Source: an uncultured Collinsella sp.
GTDB taxonomy: Bacteria > Actinomycetota > Coriobacteriia > Coriobacteriales > Coriobacteriaceae
DNA: 34,209 nucleotides
Reading direction: 5' to 3'
Assembly (NCBI GenBank): GCA_900543025.1
Contig: UQPP01000025.1
Coordinates: 1-34,209 of the forward strand
Shown: positions 15,328-30,423 of the stretch, in pieces
How the letters are laid out: every line of letters starts with the position of its first letter
How positions within the stretch are numbered: the stretch's first letter is position 1
The notes under the pieces: generated by a model
What the model was told of the DNA's origin: nothing
What the model saw: the letters and a program-made list of their open reading frames with translations, nothing else
The model's database searches: none
Translations under genes and position numbers: made by a program

Positions 15328-16704
15328 ATGTGGGCATACGAGACGACGTTCTATCAGGTCTATCCGCTGGGCTTCTGTGGAGCTCCGCGCGAGAATGCCG
15401 CGCCCGTTGCCGAGGATGAGCTCGCCCAGGCTGCCAGCGTCGCGCCCAACCCCGATGCGCCCATCATGAAAATCGCCCAATGGGCCGACTACCTGCAAGA
15501 GCTCGGTATTGGCGCTGTGCTGATCAACCCGCCGCTCGAGTCTGATAGCCACGGCTATGATACGCGCAGCCTGCGCCATATCGACCGCCGCCTGGGTGGG
15601 GATGCCGATTTTGCCGCCGCATGCGAGACGCTGCACGCCCATGGCATCCGCGTGGTGCTCGATGCCGTCTTCAACCACGTCGGTCGCGGCTTTTGGGCCT
15701 TCCGTGATGTGCGGGAGCGCAAGTGGGACTCGCCCTACAAGGACTGGTTCCACATTAGCTTTGATGGCGACTCCTGCTATGGTGACGGCTTTTGGTACGA
15801 GGGTTGGGAAGGCCATTTTGAGCTTGTGAAGCTCAACCTGCAAAATCCCGCTGTGGTCGATTACCTGCTTGAGTCCGTGCGCCGCTGGGCCGAAGTCTTT
15901 GGCGTCGACGGTCTGCGCCTGGACGTCGCCTATATGCTCGATCGCGATTTTATGCGCCGCCTGCATACTTTTACCCGTGAGCTCAAGTCCGACTTTGTGC
16001 TGATTGGTGAGACGCTCCACGGCGACTACAACCAGATCGTCAACGACGAGATGCTCGACTCCTGCACCAACTACGAGTGTTACAAGGGCCTTTACTCCAG
16101 CTTTAATTCGGTCAACATGTTCGAGATTGCCCATTCGTTGCATCGCCAGTTTGGCGGCGATCCGTGGTGCATCTACCGCGGCAAACACCTGCTGTCGTTT
16201 GTCGACAACCACGATGTGCCGCGCCTGGCGAGCATCCTTACCGACAAGTCTTGCCTACGCCCCGCCTATGGCATGCTGTTTGGCATGCCAGGCATTCCGT
16301 GCGTCTATTACGGTAGCGAGTGGGGAATTGCTGGCGAAAAGGGCGGCCCCGATGGCGACTGGGCGCTGCGACCTGCGCTCGATGAGCCTGCGCCCAACGA
16401 GCTGACGGCCTTCATCAAGCAGCTCACGCACCTGCGCTCGGCCGACGACGCGGCGGCCCGTGCTCTCAACTACGGTGCCTATCGCAACGTGGTGATCCAG
16501 AACAAGCAGCTGCTGTTCGAGCGCGCCTGCGACGACGCGACGGTGCTTGTGGCGGTCAATGCCGTGAACGAGCCCTATACCTTTGGAGCCGGCGAACTCA
16601 ACGGCTCCTTCGTCGACCTACTTGCCGACGATGCTCCCACGGTCGAGCCGACGGGTACCCTTGAGCTTGCACCCTACGAGGTGCGCTATCTGCTGAGGGC
16701 CTAG
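15328..16704 (+). CDS. GH13 alpha-amylase-family glycosidase
   Basis: A 458-residue intracellular enzyme of the GH13 alpha-glucan family with no signal peptide. Conserved region I is DAVFNH (112-117), region II GLRLDVA with nucleophile Asp199, region III LIGETLHGD with acid/base Glu228, and region IV FVDNHD with Asp296. The (beta/alpha)8 barrel is followed by a short beta domain. Compact cytoplasmic members of this kind are usually cyclomaltodextrinase-like or act on short maltooligosaccharides; exact specificity cannot be read. The start has GGGAGG 6 bp upstream. The DNA glycosylase gene follows after 3 bp, so the two are co-transcribed although their functions are unrelated. Confidence 0.93.
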   Translation: MWAYETTFYQVYPLGFCGAPRENAAPVAEDELAQAASVAPNPDAPIMKIAQWADYLQELGIGAVLINPPLESDSHGYDTRSLRHIDRRLGGDADFAAACETLHAHGIRVVLDAVFNHVGRGFWAFRDVRERKWDSPYKDWFHISFDGDSCYGDGFWYEGWEGHFELVKLNLQNPAVVDYLLESVRRWAEVFGVDGLRLDVAYMLDRDFMRRLHTFTRELKSDFVLIGETLHGDYNQIVNDEMLDSCTNYECYKGLYSSFNSVNMFEIAHSLHRQFGGDPWCIYRGKHLLSFVDNHDVPRLASILTDKSCLRPAYGMLFGMPGIPCVYYGSEWGIAGEKGGPDGDWALRPALDEPAPNELTAFIKQLTHLRSADDAAARALNYGAYRNVVIQNKQLLFERACDDATVLVAVNAVNEPYTFGAGELNGSFVDLLADDAPTVEPTGTLELAPYEVRYLLRA

Positions 16705-16707
16705 CTC

Positions 16708-17271
16708 GTGGCCGCGCCGGACGAGGGCTATCAACATATTGAGCATGGGTTTGAACCCGTGTTTGACGAGCACTCGCGCGTTTTGGTGCTCGGGTCGTTT
16801 CCCTCGGTGCTTTCGCGTGCCAATGCCTTTTATTACGGTAACCCTCAGAATCGCTTTTGGCGCGTGATGGCCGCATGCCTCGGTGTGCCCGTGCCGCCCA
16901 ACGAGGGCGACCCTTTGGCAAGCGGTGAGCCTGCGACGCTCGACGCCTCGATTGTCGCCAAGCGCTCCATGCTGCTGAACGGCGGCGTGGCCCTGTGGGA
17001 CGTGATCGAGAGCTGTGACATTAAGGGCTCGAGTGACGCGAGCATTCGCAACGTTGTGCCGGTACATGTCGAGCGCATTGCCGGCGCAGCTCCCATTGAG
17101 CAGGTGATATGCAACGGTGGTACAGCTGGTCGGCTCTACAAGCGCTATCTACAAGAACGCACCGGGCTGCCGGCCATCGTTCTGCCGTCGACAAGTCCCG
17201 CCAATGCGGCATGGCGCCTGGAACGCCTTGTCGAGCGCTGGCGCGAGGCCGTTGACTGGGGCGCTCTGTAA
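16708..17271 (+). CDS. Uracil/hypoxanthine-DNA glycosylase, UDG family 6 (HDG)
   Basis: A 187-residue member of the uracil-DNA glycosylase superfamily, of the HDG (family 6) kind, which removes hypoxanthine or other deaminated bases from DNA. Motif 1 is LGSFPS (28-33) followed by FYYGNPQNRFW (41-51), and the C-terminal motif is LPSTSPANA (159-167). The start is a GTG at 16708 with GAGGG about 9 bp upstream, 3 bp after the GH13 stop codon. It converges with the gene at 17273-17932, with 1 bp between stop codons and no room for a terminator. Assignment to family 6 rather than the Mug-like group rests on the SFPS and STSPANA motifs. Confidence 0.85.
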   Translation: MAAPDEGYQHIEHGFEPVFDEHSRVLVLGSFPSVLSRANAFYYGNPQNRFWRVMAACLGVPVPPNEGDPLASGEPATLDASIVAKRSMLLNGGVALWDVIESCDIKGSSDASIRNVVPVHVERIAGAAPIEQVICNGGTAGRLYKRYLQERTGLPAIVLPSTSPANAAWRLERLVERWREAVDWGAL

Positions 17272-17272
17272 T

Positions 17273-17932
17273 TTAGATATCTGATTGGGCGCGGGTGCCG
17301 AGGCGTTTCATGATGGCATGCCAGATTGGTGCGGGCAGCGCGGGCTTGACGCGCACCATACCGTCGGCATCGACGCTACCGGCATTGCCACCGCCAAGCA
17401 GCTGCGCATGCTCAATGGAGCAGCCCATGCGCACAGCGCCCACAAGCTTATCCATCGCTTCCGAAAATGGTCGGCGCATGAGGCCCATGCGTGGGGAATG
17501 GCGAAGCGCTGCGATGCCGCTGCCGGCACAGACGACAACGCCGTCGCACCATGGCAGGTCACGTAGAATACATGCTCGGTACAGGCGGTCGAGGACTTCG
17601 TCCGCCTGCTTGGTGTTTTTGGACAGGGCTTGGACGATGACATAGACGCGCGCGTCTGTATTCTTAAGGCGATCGAGTATCTGCTCGACAGCGATCATAG
17701 CCTCATCATCAAATGCATCATCAACAGCGAGCACTATGCCATCGACTGCGCCGGCATCATCCGCCTCCAGGTCAACCGGGCGGGGGAGCGCGGTGTCGGA
17801 AAACTGTGCATAGGCGGCGATGGCATCCTGCAGGTCCCAAAGCAAAAACTCAAGATCGGCGCTATTGGGAACGCTGATATACGCAATGGTTTGCAGCGTT
17901 TTTGGTACATCGCCGTGCGCGGTTGTCTCCAT
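17273..17932 (-). CDS. Hypothetical protein, possibly flavodoxin-like fold
   Basis: A 219-residue soluble protein that I do not recognise. It alternates strands and helices: a start TIAYISVPNSADLEFLLWD, then GIVLAVDDAFDDEA, then ARVYVIVQALSK, then WCDGVVVCAGSGI. The spacing of the last pieces and the helix LVGAVRMG recall NADPH-dependent FMN-reductase or flavodoxin-like proteins, but no FMN loop is certain. The start is strong: AAAGGAGG 5 bp before the ATG at 17932. It converges tail to tail with the DNA glycosylase gene and diverges from the aminotransferase gene across 93 bp. Coding status is confident; function is not. Confidence 0.7.
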   Translation of the reverse strand: METTAHGDVPKTLQTIAYISVPNSADLEFLLWDLQDAIAAYAQFSDTALPRPVDLEADDAGAVDGIVLAVDDAFDDEAMIAVEQILDRLKNTDARVYVIVQALSKNTKQADEVLDRLYRACILRDLPWCDGVVVCAGSGIAALRHSPRMGLMRRPFSEAMDKLVGAVRMGCSIEHAQLLGGGNAGSVDADGMVRVKPALPAPIWHAIMKRLGTRAQSDI

Positions 17933-18025
17933 GCCGCCTCCTTTCCGGTTGGTTTCCGTTTAGGTTACACCGTCTGACGGCGCCCCGCCGCGCTATCCTA
18001 GTGCAACCCTTACGAAAGGAACGCC

Positions 18026-19162
18026 ATGCGTCTGCCCATGAACACCTCGCTTGCCACGCTCAAGCCCTCCGGCATCCGTCGGATCAATGCGCTCGCCGCC
18101 CAGCACCCGGAGTGCATCGCGCTCGCGCTCGGCGAGCCCGATTTTCCCACGCCCGATGTGATTAGCGCCGAGGTGACGGCTTCGCTCGACCGCGGCGACA
18201 CGCACTATCCGCCTAACAACGGTCGCCCCGCCCTGCGTGAGGCGTTGTCTGCCTACATGGGGGACGCGGGCCTTACGTTTTCTGCCGACGAGATCATCCT
18301 GACCGACGGCGCGACCGAGGCCCTGTCGGCAACATTCATGGCTATGCTCAACCCCGGCGACGAGGTCATCATCCCCACGCCGGCCTTTGGCCTGTACGAG
18401 AGCATTGTCGTGGCCAACCACGCCAAGGCGGTCTTTTTGGATACGGAGTCTGCGCAATTCCAGATTGACGAGGACGCACTTCGTGCTTGCGTGACGCCGG
18501 CGACCAAGGCCATCGTCATCTGCACGCCCAACAATCCTACGGGCTGCATTCTCAACGCGGCGTCGCTCGACGCCGTGGCACACGTGGCAGAGCAGGCGGG
18601 CATCTACGTAATCTGCGACGATGTATATAACCGCCTGGTCTACGTGGACGGCTACGAGCGATTTGCCCAGCGTCACCCGGAGCTTCGCAATCAGACAGTA
18701 GTTATCGAGAGCTTTTCCAAGCCCTGGGCCATGACCGGCTGGCGCTTGGGCTGGCTAGCAGCCGCAGCCCCCGTTATCGCCGAGATCGCAAAGGCCCACC
18801 AATACTTAGTATCGAGCGCCGTTTCATTTGAGATGGACGCCGCAGCTCGAGCTCTGACCGTCGACCCCACCCCCATGCTCGAAGTCTACCGAGCTCGTCG
18901 CAAACGTGTACTCGCAGCCTTAAACGCCATGGGCCTCGACGTAGTGGAACCGGCGGGAGCCTTCTACGCCTTCCCCAGCATCAAACAATACGGCCTGACG
19001 AGCGAAGACTTCTGCATCAAAGCCATCAAAGAGGCCAACGTAGCCCTAGTCCCGGGAGACTGTTTCGGCACCGAAGGCCACGTCCGCTTAAGCTACTGCG
19101 TCTCCGACAAAAATCTGGACGAAGGTCTCCACCGCCTGTCAACCTTCGTTTCAACCTTATAG
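18026..19162 (+). CDS. PLP-dependent aminotransferase, class I/II
   Basis: A 378-residue fold-type I aminotransferase of the AspC/aromatic subgroup I-gamma type. It shows the substrate-binding start (ALGEPDFPTP, 34-43), NNPTG (169-173), the cofactor Asp and Tyr in CDDVY (197-201), and the PLP lysine at 232 in SFSKPWAMTGWR. It should transfer amino groups between an amino acid and 2-oxoglutarate; substrate not resolved. The start has GAAAGGA 6 bp upstream. From about base 18750 to the stop, codons ending in A (GTA, CTA, TTA, GCA, CGA) become frequent, unlike the first two thirds of the gene and its neighbours, which may mark recombination. Confidence 0.92.
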   Translation: MRLPMNTSLATLKPSGIRRINALAAQHPECIALALGEPDFPTPDVISAEVTASLDRGDTHYPPNNGRPALREALSAYMGDAGLTFSADEIILTDGATEALSATFMAMLNPGDEVIIPTPAFGLYESIVVANHAKAVFLDTESAQFQIDEDALRACVTPATKAIVICTPNNPTGCILNAASLDAVAHVAEQAGIYVICDDVYNRLVYVDGYERFAQRHPELRNQTVVIESFSKPWAMTGWRLGWLAAAAPVIAEIAKAHQYLVSSAVSFEMDAAARALTVDPTPMLEVYRARRKRVLAALNAMGLDVVEPAGAFYAFPSIKQYGLTSEDFCIKAIKEANVALVPGDCFGTEGHVRLSYCVSDKNLDEGLHRLSTFVSTL

Positions 19163-19212
19163 CCCAACGGGACGCAACACATCAGCCCACCGACCCAAGC
19201 ATTATGAGTGGG

Positions 19213-19319
19213 GGCGTTGCTCAACGGAAAACCGGGCTGCCCCAAAGTCACCGCAGGCCGCGCCGCCGAAGGCCGGATGGTGGAATTGTGTGCAGCCCGG
19301 TTTTCCGTTGACCGACGCC
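19213..19319. repeat. Long hairpin overlapping the rplJ promoter
   Basis: An outer GGCGT/ACGCC pair (19213-19217, 19315-19319), a TGCT/ACCG internal loop, then a 19-bp perfect stem (19222-19240 with 19292-19310) starting CAACGGAAAACCGGGC. The 51-nt interior holds smaller GGCC/GGCC and CACC/GGTG pairings. The 3' arm supplies the TTG of the rplJ -35 box. Confidence 0.7.
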
Positions 19320-19336
19320 GGGGTCCCCGCCATAAT
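19308..19336 (+). promoter_or_regulatory. rplJL promoter
   Basis: TTGACC (19308-19313), 17-bp spacer, CATAAT (19331-19336). It is correctly placed before the L10 leader, with a start site expected near 19343. Confidence 0.65.
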
Positions 19337-19357
19337 ACTTTCGGTTCACGCACGAAT

Positions 19358-19487
19358 CCGCTGCCAGAGACAGCCGGTGCGAACGGGCATCGCCCGCGAG
19401 CTTAATGGGATATCCCGCCAGCCGAGGTGGTCGAGTAGATATGTCTTCTCGCCCCCGTCGCTCATGCAGCGCGGGGGCTTTCTTTTT
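19358..19487 (+). promoter_or_regulatory. Ribosomal protein L10 leader with attenuator
   Basis: The transcript segment carries the L10-leader signature AGACAGCCGGTG (19368-19379) and AGCCGAGGTGG (19420-19430), enclosing two small hairpins (CGGGC/GCCCG at 19384-19396 and GGGATATCCC at 19407-19416) around CTTAAT. In the known L10 leader family this mimics the rRNA site of the L10(L12)4 complex. The terminator at 19451-19487 follows, so excess L10-L12 would end transcription before rplJ. The signature is recognised by eye. Confidence 0.75.
19451..19487 (+). terminator. Attenuator terminator in the rplJ leader
   Basis: A stem GCCCCCG + CGCT (19451-19462, one bulged T) with AGCG + CGGGGGC (19468-19478), then TTTCTTTTT. 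It lies between the L10 leader and rplJ on the same strand, so it must be conditional. Confidence 0.85.
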
Positions 19488-19552
19488 GGACATGCCCCCG
19501 TCACGTCCTTGTGGCGGACCGTGCCCGGAAAGAATTCGAGGAGGTGTAATTC

Positions 19553-20074
19553 ATGCCCCAGCAGTACAAAATCGACAAGGTTGCAGAGATCGAGTCCCGT
19601 ATCGCCGAGAACGCCGGTCTGTTCGTCGTCAACTACAACGGTCTGACGGTTAAGCAGGCTCAGGAGCTGCGTCATCAGCTTCGCGAGTGCGGCGCCGAGA
19701 TGAAGGTCTACAAGAACAACCTGGTCAAGATCGCTCTCAAGAACCAGGAGCAGCCCGAGCTCGACGAGATCCTCGCCGGCCCCGTCGCTTATGTGTTCTA
19801 CGAGACCGAGCCGGTCGAGGCCGCTAAGACCCTTAAAGACTTCTCCGCTAAGTCCAAGGGCGTCCTTGAGATCAAGGGCGGTATCTCCGACGGCAAGGTC
19901 GTTTCCGCTGATGATGTTAAGGCTATCGCCGAGCTGCCCACCAAGGACCAGCTTCTCGGCCAGATCGCCGGTCTCATCTCCGGTTTCGCTCGCGACATCG
20001 CTGTCTGCGTCAACGGCGTTTCCTCTGGTCTCGCTCGTTCGATCCAGCAGGTCTCCGAGCAGAAGGCAGCCTAG
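19553..20074 (+). CDS. rplJ: Ribosomal protein L10
   Basis: A 173-residue large-subunit protein that anchors L7/L12 dimers to 23S rRNA as the base of the stalk. The N-terminal rRNA-binding domain shows VADIE-like VAEIESRIAENAGLFVVNY and ELRHQLRECGAEMKVYKNNL, and the C-terminal helix that binds L12 dimers ends VSSGLARSIQQVSEQKAA. The start has GAGGAGGT 7 bp upstream. It is first in the rplJL unit and probably autogenously controlled through the leader before it. rplK and rplA, usual upstream neighbours, are absent here; an aminotransferase gene lies upstream instead. Confidence 0.98.
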   Translation: MPQQYKIDKVAEIESRIAENAGLFVVNYNGLTVKQAQELRHQLRECGAEMKVYKNNLVKIALKNQEQPELDEILAGPVAYVFYETEPVEAAKTLKDFSAKSKGVLEIKGGISDGKVVSADDVKAIAELPTKDQLLGQIAGLISGFARDIAVCVNGVSSGLARSIQQVSEQKAA

Positions 20075-20089
20075 TCGCTGTTTTCACCC

Positions 20090-20132
20090 GCGGCGGCAAC
20101 GCCGCACCCCTGGCGCATTCGCGCCGTGTTTT
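20090..20132 (+). terminator. Two hairpins between rplJ and rplL
   Basis: GCGGCG-GCAA-CGCCGC (20090-20105) and GGCGC-ATTC-GCGCC (20112-20125) with GTGTTTT after the second. They could partly terminate or process the rplJ-rplL transcript, helping set the four-to-one or higher L12:L10 ratio. The role is inferred. Confidence 0.4.
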
Positions 20133-20176
20133 AACTGATCTCCGTGCACAGACACGGAAACCGAAAGGACTTAGAA

Positions 20177-20554
20177 ATGGCTAAGCTTACCACCGATGAG
20201 ATCATCGATGCTCTTAAGGAAATGACCCTTCTCGAGGCTTCCGAGCTCGTTAAGGCTATCGAGGACACCTTCGGCGTTTCCGCCGCTGCTCCTGCCGCCG
20301 TTGTCGCCGCTCCCGCTGCTGGCGCTGCTGAGGCCGAGGAGAAGACCGAGTTTGACGTCGTGCTCGAGGGCTTCGGCGACAACAAGATCCAGGTCATCAA
20401 GGCCGTCCGTGAGCTCACCAACCTTGGCCTGAAGGAGGCCAAGGAGGTCGTCGAGGGCGCTCCCAAGGCTGTTCTCGAGGGTGCCAAGAAGGAGGACGCC
20501 GAGGCTGCCAAGGAGAAGCTCGAGGCTGCTGGCGCTGCTGTCACCCTCAAGTAA
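20177..20554 (+). CDS. rplL: Ribosomal protein L7/L12
   Basis: A 125-residue stalk protein that recruits translation GTPases such as EF-G (fusA is at the end of this window). It has an N-terminal dimerisation helix, an Ala-rich hinge (about 39-53, alternating APAAVVAAPAAGAAE) and the C-terminal factor-binding domain with DNKIQVIKAVRELTNLGLKEA. The ATG at 20177 is chosen because GAAAGGA lies 9 bp upstream and MAKLTTDEI matches the family start; a start at 20144 would add 11 unlikely residues. A strong terminator follows. Confidence 0.98.
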   Translation: MAKLTTDEIIDALKEMTLLEASELVKAIEDTFGVSAAAPAAVVAAPAAGAAEAEEKTEFDVVLEGFGDNKIQVIKAVRELTNLGLKEAKEVVEGAPKAVLEGAKKEDAEAAKEKLEAAGAAVTLK

Positions 20555-20581
20555 TCAGGCTTTCTCGCCAGATTTCTTTGC

Positions 20582-20614
20582 AGACGGGGTTCGCATTGCG
20601 AACCCCGTCTTTTT
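20582..20614 (+). terminator. Terminator after rplL
   Basis: A 13-bp perfect stem AGACGGGGTTCGC / GCGAACCCCGTCT (20582-20610) with a 3-nt loop and TTTT after it. It separates the rplJL unit from galU. Confidence 0.9.
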
Positions 20615-20867
20615 CGTTTTGATCCCTCTATTTTGTTGGCTCGGCATACAAATTGCTGCCGCTTGCGGTGCTTTGGCGTTGCTACCGTTGGGCGATAAAA
20701 TTGCACCATTCGAGCAATAATTTGCGTTGACCTGCTGAAGAATGGCGCTTGCCTACATTAACGTTAATTAACGGCGGTAAGATAAACCGGTATCGCAATT
20801 TGGTCTGCGGCCGCCGTGCCGCACGCACAGGGCGCATCCTGCGCCTGCGAAAGGATCCTTGAATAAC
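20615..20867 (+). promoter_or_regulatory. Intergenic region before galU
   Basis: About 250 bp without a supported gene. It contains TTAACGTTAA (near 20759-20768), an AT-rich palindrome in otherwise GC-rich DNA, and a weak promoter-like pair TTAACG with a 17-bp spacer to GATAAA. galU transcription probably starts here. No riboswitch was recognised. Confidence 0.3.
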
Positions 20868-21776
20868 ATGAAGGCAATCATCCCCGCCGCCGGTCTTGGC
20901 ACGCGTTTTCTGCCTGGCACCAAGTGCACGCCTAAAGAGATGCTGCCGGTGCTCGACAAACCGGTCATCCAGTACGTCGTTGAGGAGGCGCTCGACCCCG
21001 AGGAGGTCGACGATGCTATTATCGTCACCTCTCCTGGCAAGCCCGAGTTGCTGAGCTACTTCCAGCCCGATCGCTCGCTCGAGAACCTGCTTCGCGAGCG
21101 TGGCAAGGACGCCTACGCCGACGCCGTCGCCCATGCTGGTGGTATGCCGGTCGACTTCCGTTATCAGTACGAGCCCAAGGGCCTTGGCCACGCCATTCGC
21201 TCTGCCGCCGACGCTGTGGCAGGGGAGAACTTCCTGGTTCTTCTGGGCGATTACGTTGTGCCCAACCGTGACATCTGCGACAAGATGCTTGCCGTCTCCA
21301 AGGAACACGGTGGCGCTTCTGTTATCGCCGTTGCCGCGTGCGCTCCCGAGGAGGTCAGCCGCTATGGCGTTATCGCCGGCGATCGCGTGGGCGCTCTCGA
21401 GGGCTTCGAGAATGCCGCCGACGACGAGCCCGGTGCCGTTTGGCGTATCGGCGGCCTGGTCGAGAAGCCCGCTCCCGAGGCGGCTCCGTCCAACCTGTAC
21501 ATCGTCGGTCGCTACCTGCTGAGCCCGTTGGTCATGGATCTGCTGGCCGATCAGCAGGCCGGTAAGGGCGGCGAGATCCAGCTGACCGACGCCATGGCCC
21601 GCTCGCTCGACCGCGAGGCCATGTATGCCGTCGTCATCGACCCGCTGTCGGGCTACGATACCGGTACCCCGTCTGGCTGGATGGCCACCAACGCCCTCAT
21701 GGCTGCAAGCGATCCTCGCTTTGCCGGCGCCTTCTGGGATGCCATCGACGAGCGCGGCGGTTTGATGCGTAAGTAA
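20868..21776 (+). CDS. galU: UTP-glucose-1-phosphate uridylyltransferase
   Basis: A 302-residue cytoplasmic nucleotidyltransferase that makes UDP-glucose from UTP and glucose-1-phosphate, feeding cell-wall and capsule glycans and galactose metabolism. The N-terminal GLGTRFLPGTKCTPKEMLP holds the nucleotide-binding loop, followed by KPVIQYVVEEAL; GLGHAI and GDYVVPN match the sugar-phosphate and metal-binding regions. The ATG at 20868 is chosen, giving MKAIIPAAG as in the family; a TTG 9 bp upstream is too close to AAGGA. It lies between rplL and rpoB with terminators on both sides, so it is an independent unit in the middle of an otherwise conserved cluster. Confidence 0.95.
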   Translation: MKAIIPAAGLGTRFLPGTKCTPKEMLPVLDKPVIQYVVEEALDPEEVDDAIIVTSPGKPELLSYFQPDRSLENLLRERGKDAYADAVAHAGGMPVDFRYQYEPKGLGHAIRSAADAVAGENFLVLLGDYVVPNRDICDKMLAVSKEHGGASVIAVAACAPEEVSRYGVIAGDRVGALEGFENAADDEPGAVWRIGGLVEKPAPEAAPSNLYIVGRYLLSPLVMDLLADQQAGKGGEIQLTDAMARSLDREAMYAVVIDPLSGYDTGTPSGWMATNALMAASDPRFAGAFWDAIDERGGLMRK

Positions 21777-21797
21777 GCCTTCGGGCATCGACATTTA

Positions 21798-21830
21798 CGG
21801 GTGCGGACTTCGGTTCGCGCCCGTTTTTTT
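21798..21830 (+). terminator. Terminator after galU
   Basis: An 11-bp stem CGGGTGCGGAC / GTTCGCGCCCG (G-U pairs allowed) closed by a TTCG tetraloop, followed by seven T residues. Confidence 0.9.
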
Positions 21831-21873
21831 ATAAGAGCTGCGATTGCTAACCCTCTGTTCACAGAAAATATAT

Positions 21874-21886
21874 GAACAGGTGTTCG
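21874..21886. promoter_or_regulatory. LexA-box-like palindrome upstream of rpoB
   Basis: GAACAGGTGTTCG fits the Gram-positive/actinobacterial LexA pattern CGAAC-N4-GTTCG except for the first base. It sits 190 bp before rpoB and about 80 bp before the predicted promoter, inside further inverted repeats (CTGTTCA 21855-21861 with TGAACAG 21873-21879). Function is not established. Confidence 0.3.
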
Positions 21887-21963
21887 ATGCACATACATCT
21901 ACCTGCATGTTTTCTGTCGAAAAACTTTGCTACTCCAAAAACTCAATCGCGTCAAGGCTTTTC

Positions 21964-21991
21964 TTGCTCAACGGTCGGTACCTGATAAACT
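21964..21991 (+). promoter_or_regulatory. Candidate rpoBC promoter
   Basis: TTGCTC (21964-21969), 16-bp spacer, TAAACT (21986-21991), about 70 bp before the rpoB start codon. Hexamers are only moderate matches. Confidence 0.4.
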
Positions 21992-22064
21992 ATTAGGTTG
22001 CGATAACTGGCGAAGCTATGCCTCGCCAATCCACCGAGCATTTCCGTGAAGGAGGAAAAACCTG

Positions 22065-25556
<3,492 letters not shown>

Positions 25557-25562
25557 TTGACT

Positions 25563-30038
<4,476 letters not shown>

Positions 30039-30069
30039 TTTCCTAGAACGTTAACCGCCCTTCCAAAGA

Positions 30070-30101
30070 CCCGCTTCCCAACAGGGGAGCGGGCCTTTTT
30101 T
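30070..30101 (+). terminator. Terminator after rpoC
   Basis: A 10-bp stem CCCGCTTCCC / GGGGAGCGGG (one G-T pair) with an ACA-type loop, then CCTTTTTT. It ends the rpoBC transcript before the structured repeat. Confidence 0.9.
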
Positions 30102-30112
30102 GGTGAGGAACG

Positions 30113-30300
30113 TTGCCCCGACGAGCACGTCGGATTCCCGGAACGGGCCGCCCGCTGTTTAAGTTTGTCGCGAGTTCCGCACGCAAAGGAAAGCACTTAA
30201 TGTGCTTTCCGTCTTGCGCAGGACTGTAGAGCAGCAAACTTAAACAGCGGGCGGCCCGTTCCGGGAATCTGCCCCCGCGCACAGAAGGGGGTTCCTTTTG
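30113..30300. repeat. ~188-bp structured repeat element, copy 1
   Basis: Order of parts: a small hairpin CCGACG-AGCA-CGTCGG (30118-30133), a perfect 34-bp inverted repeat (30133-30166 with 30236-30269), a 69-nt interior and a 3' hairpin CCCCC/GGGGG (30072+200 to 30091+200, that is 30272-30291). The interior holds GTCGCGAGTTCCGCACG (30167-30183), a stem GGAAAGCAC-TTAAT-GTGCTTTCC (30188-30210) and CAGGACTGTAGAGCAGC (30219-30235). The second copy at 32288-32475 has the same orientation, the same spacing and the same two 17-nt segments, but differs in the centre of the arms and in the inner stem, always with complementary changes. Confidence 0.85.
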
Positions 30301-30325
30301 CCAAAAAGGGACAGGTTTATTTTGG
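30301..30325. repeat. 25-bp palindromic repeat, copy B (inverted)
   Basis: Exact reverse complement of the copy at 32254-32278; begins CCAAAAAGGGACAGG. It abuts the 3' end of the structured element and forms the left boundary of the sigma-factor cassette. Confidence 0.8.
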
Positions 30326-30423
30326 TAGGTTATTCCTGCTTGAATTTGAAACATATCGCTCGGTCAAAGCGTATCTATGGTGAGGGCCTCATCAAGAATC
30401 ATTAACGTCACCGGGAGGTGATT

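Noticed and set aside
20682..21794. Minus-strand open frame of 370 codons over galU
   Set aside because: GalU is certain by its nucleotide-binding motif; the opposite frame runs into the galU terminator and lacks a ribosome site.
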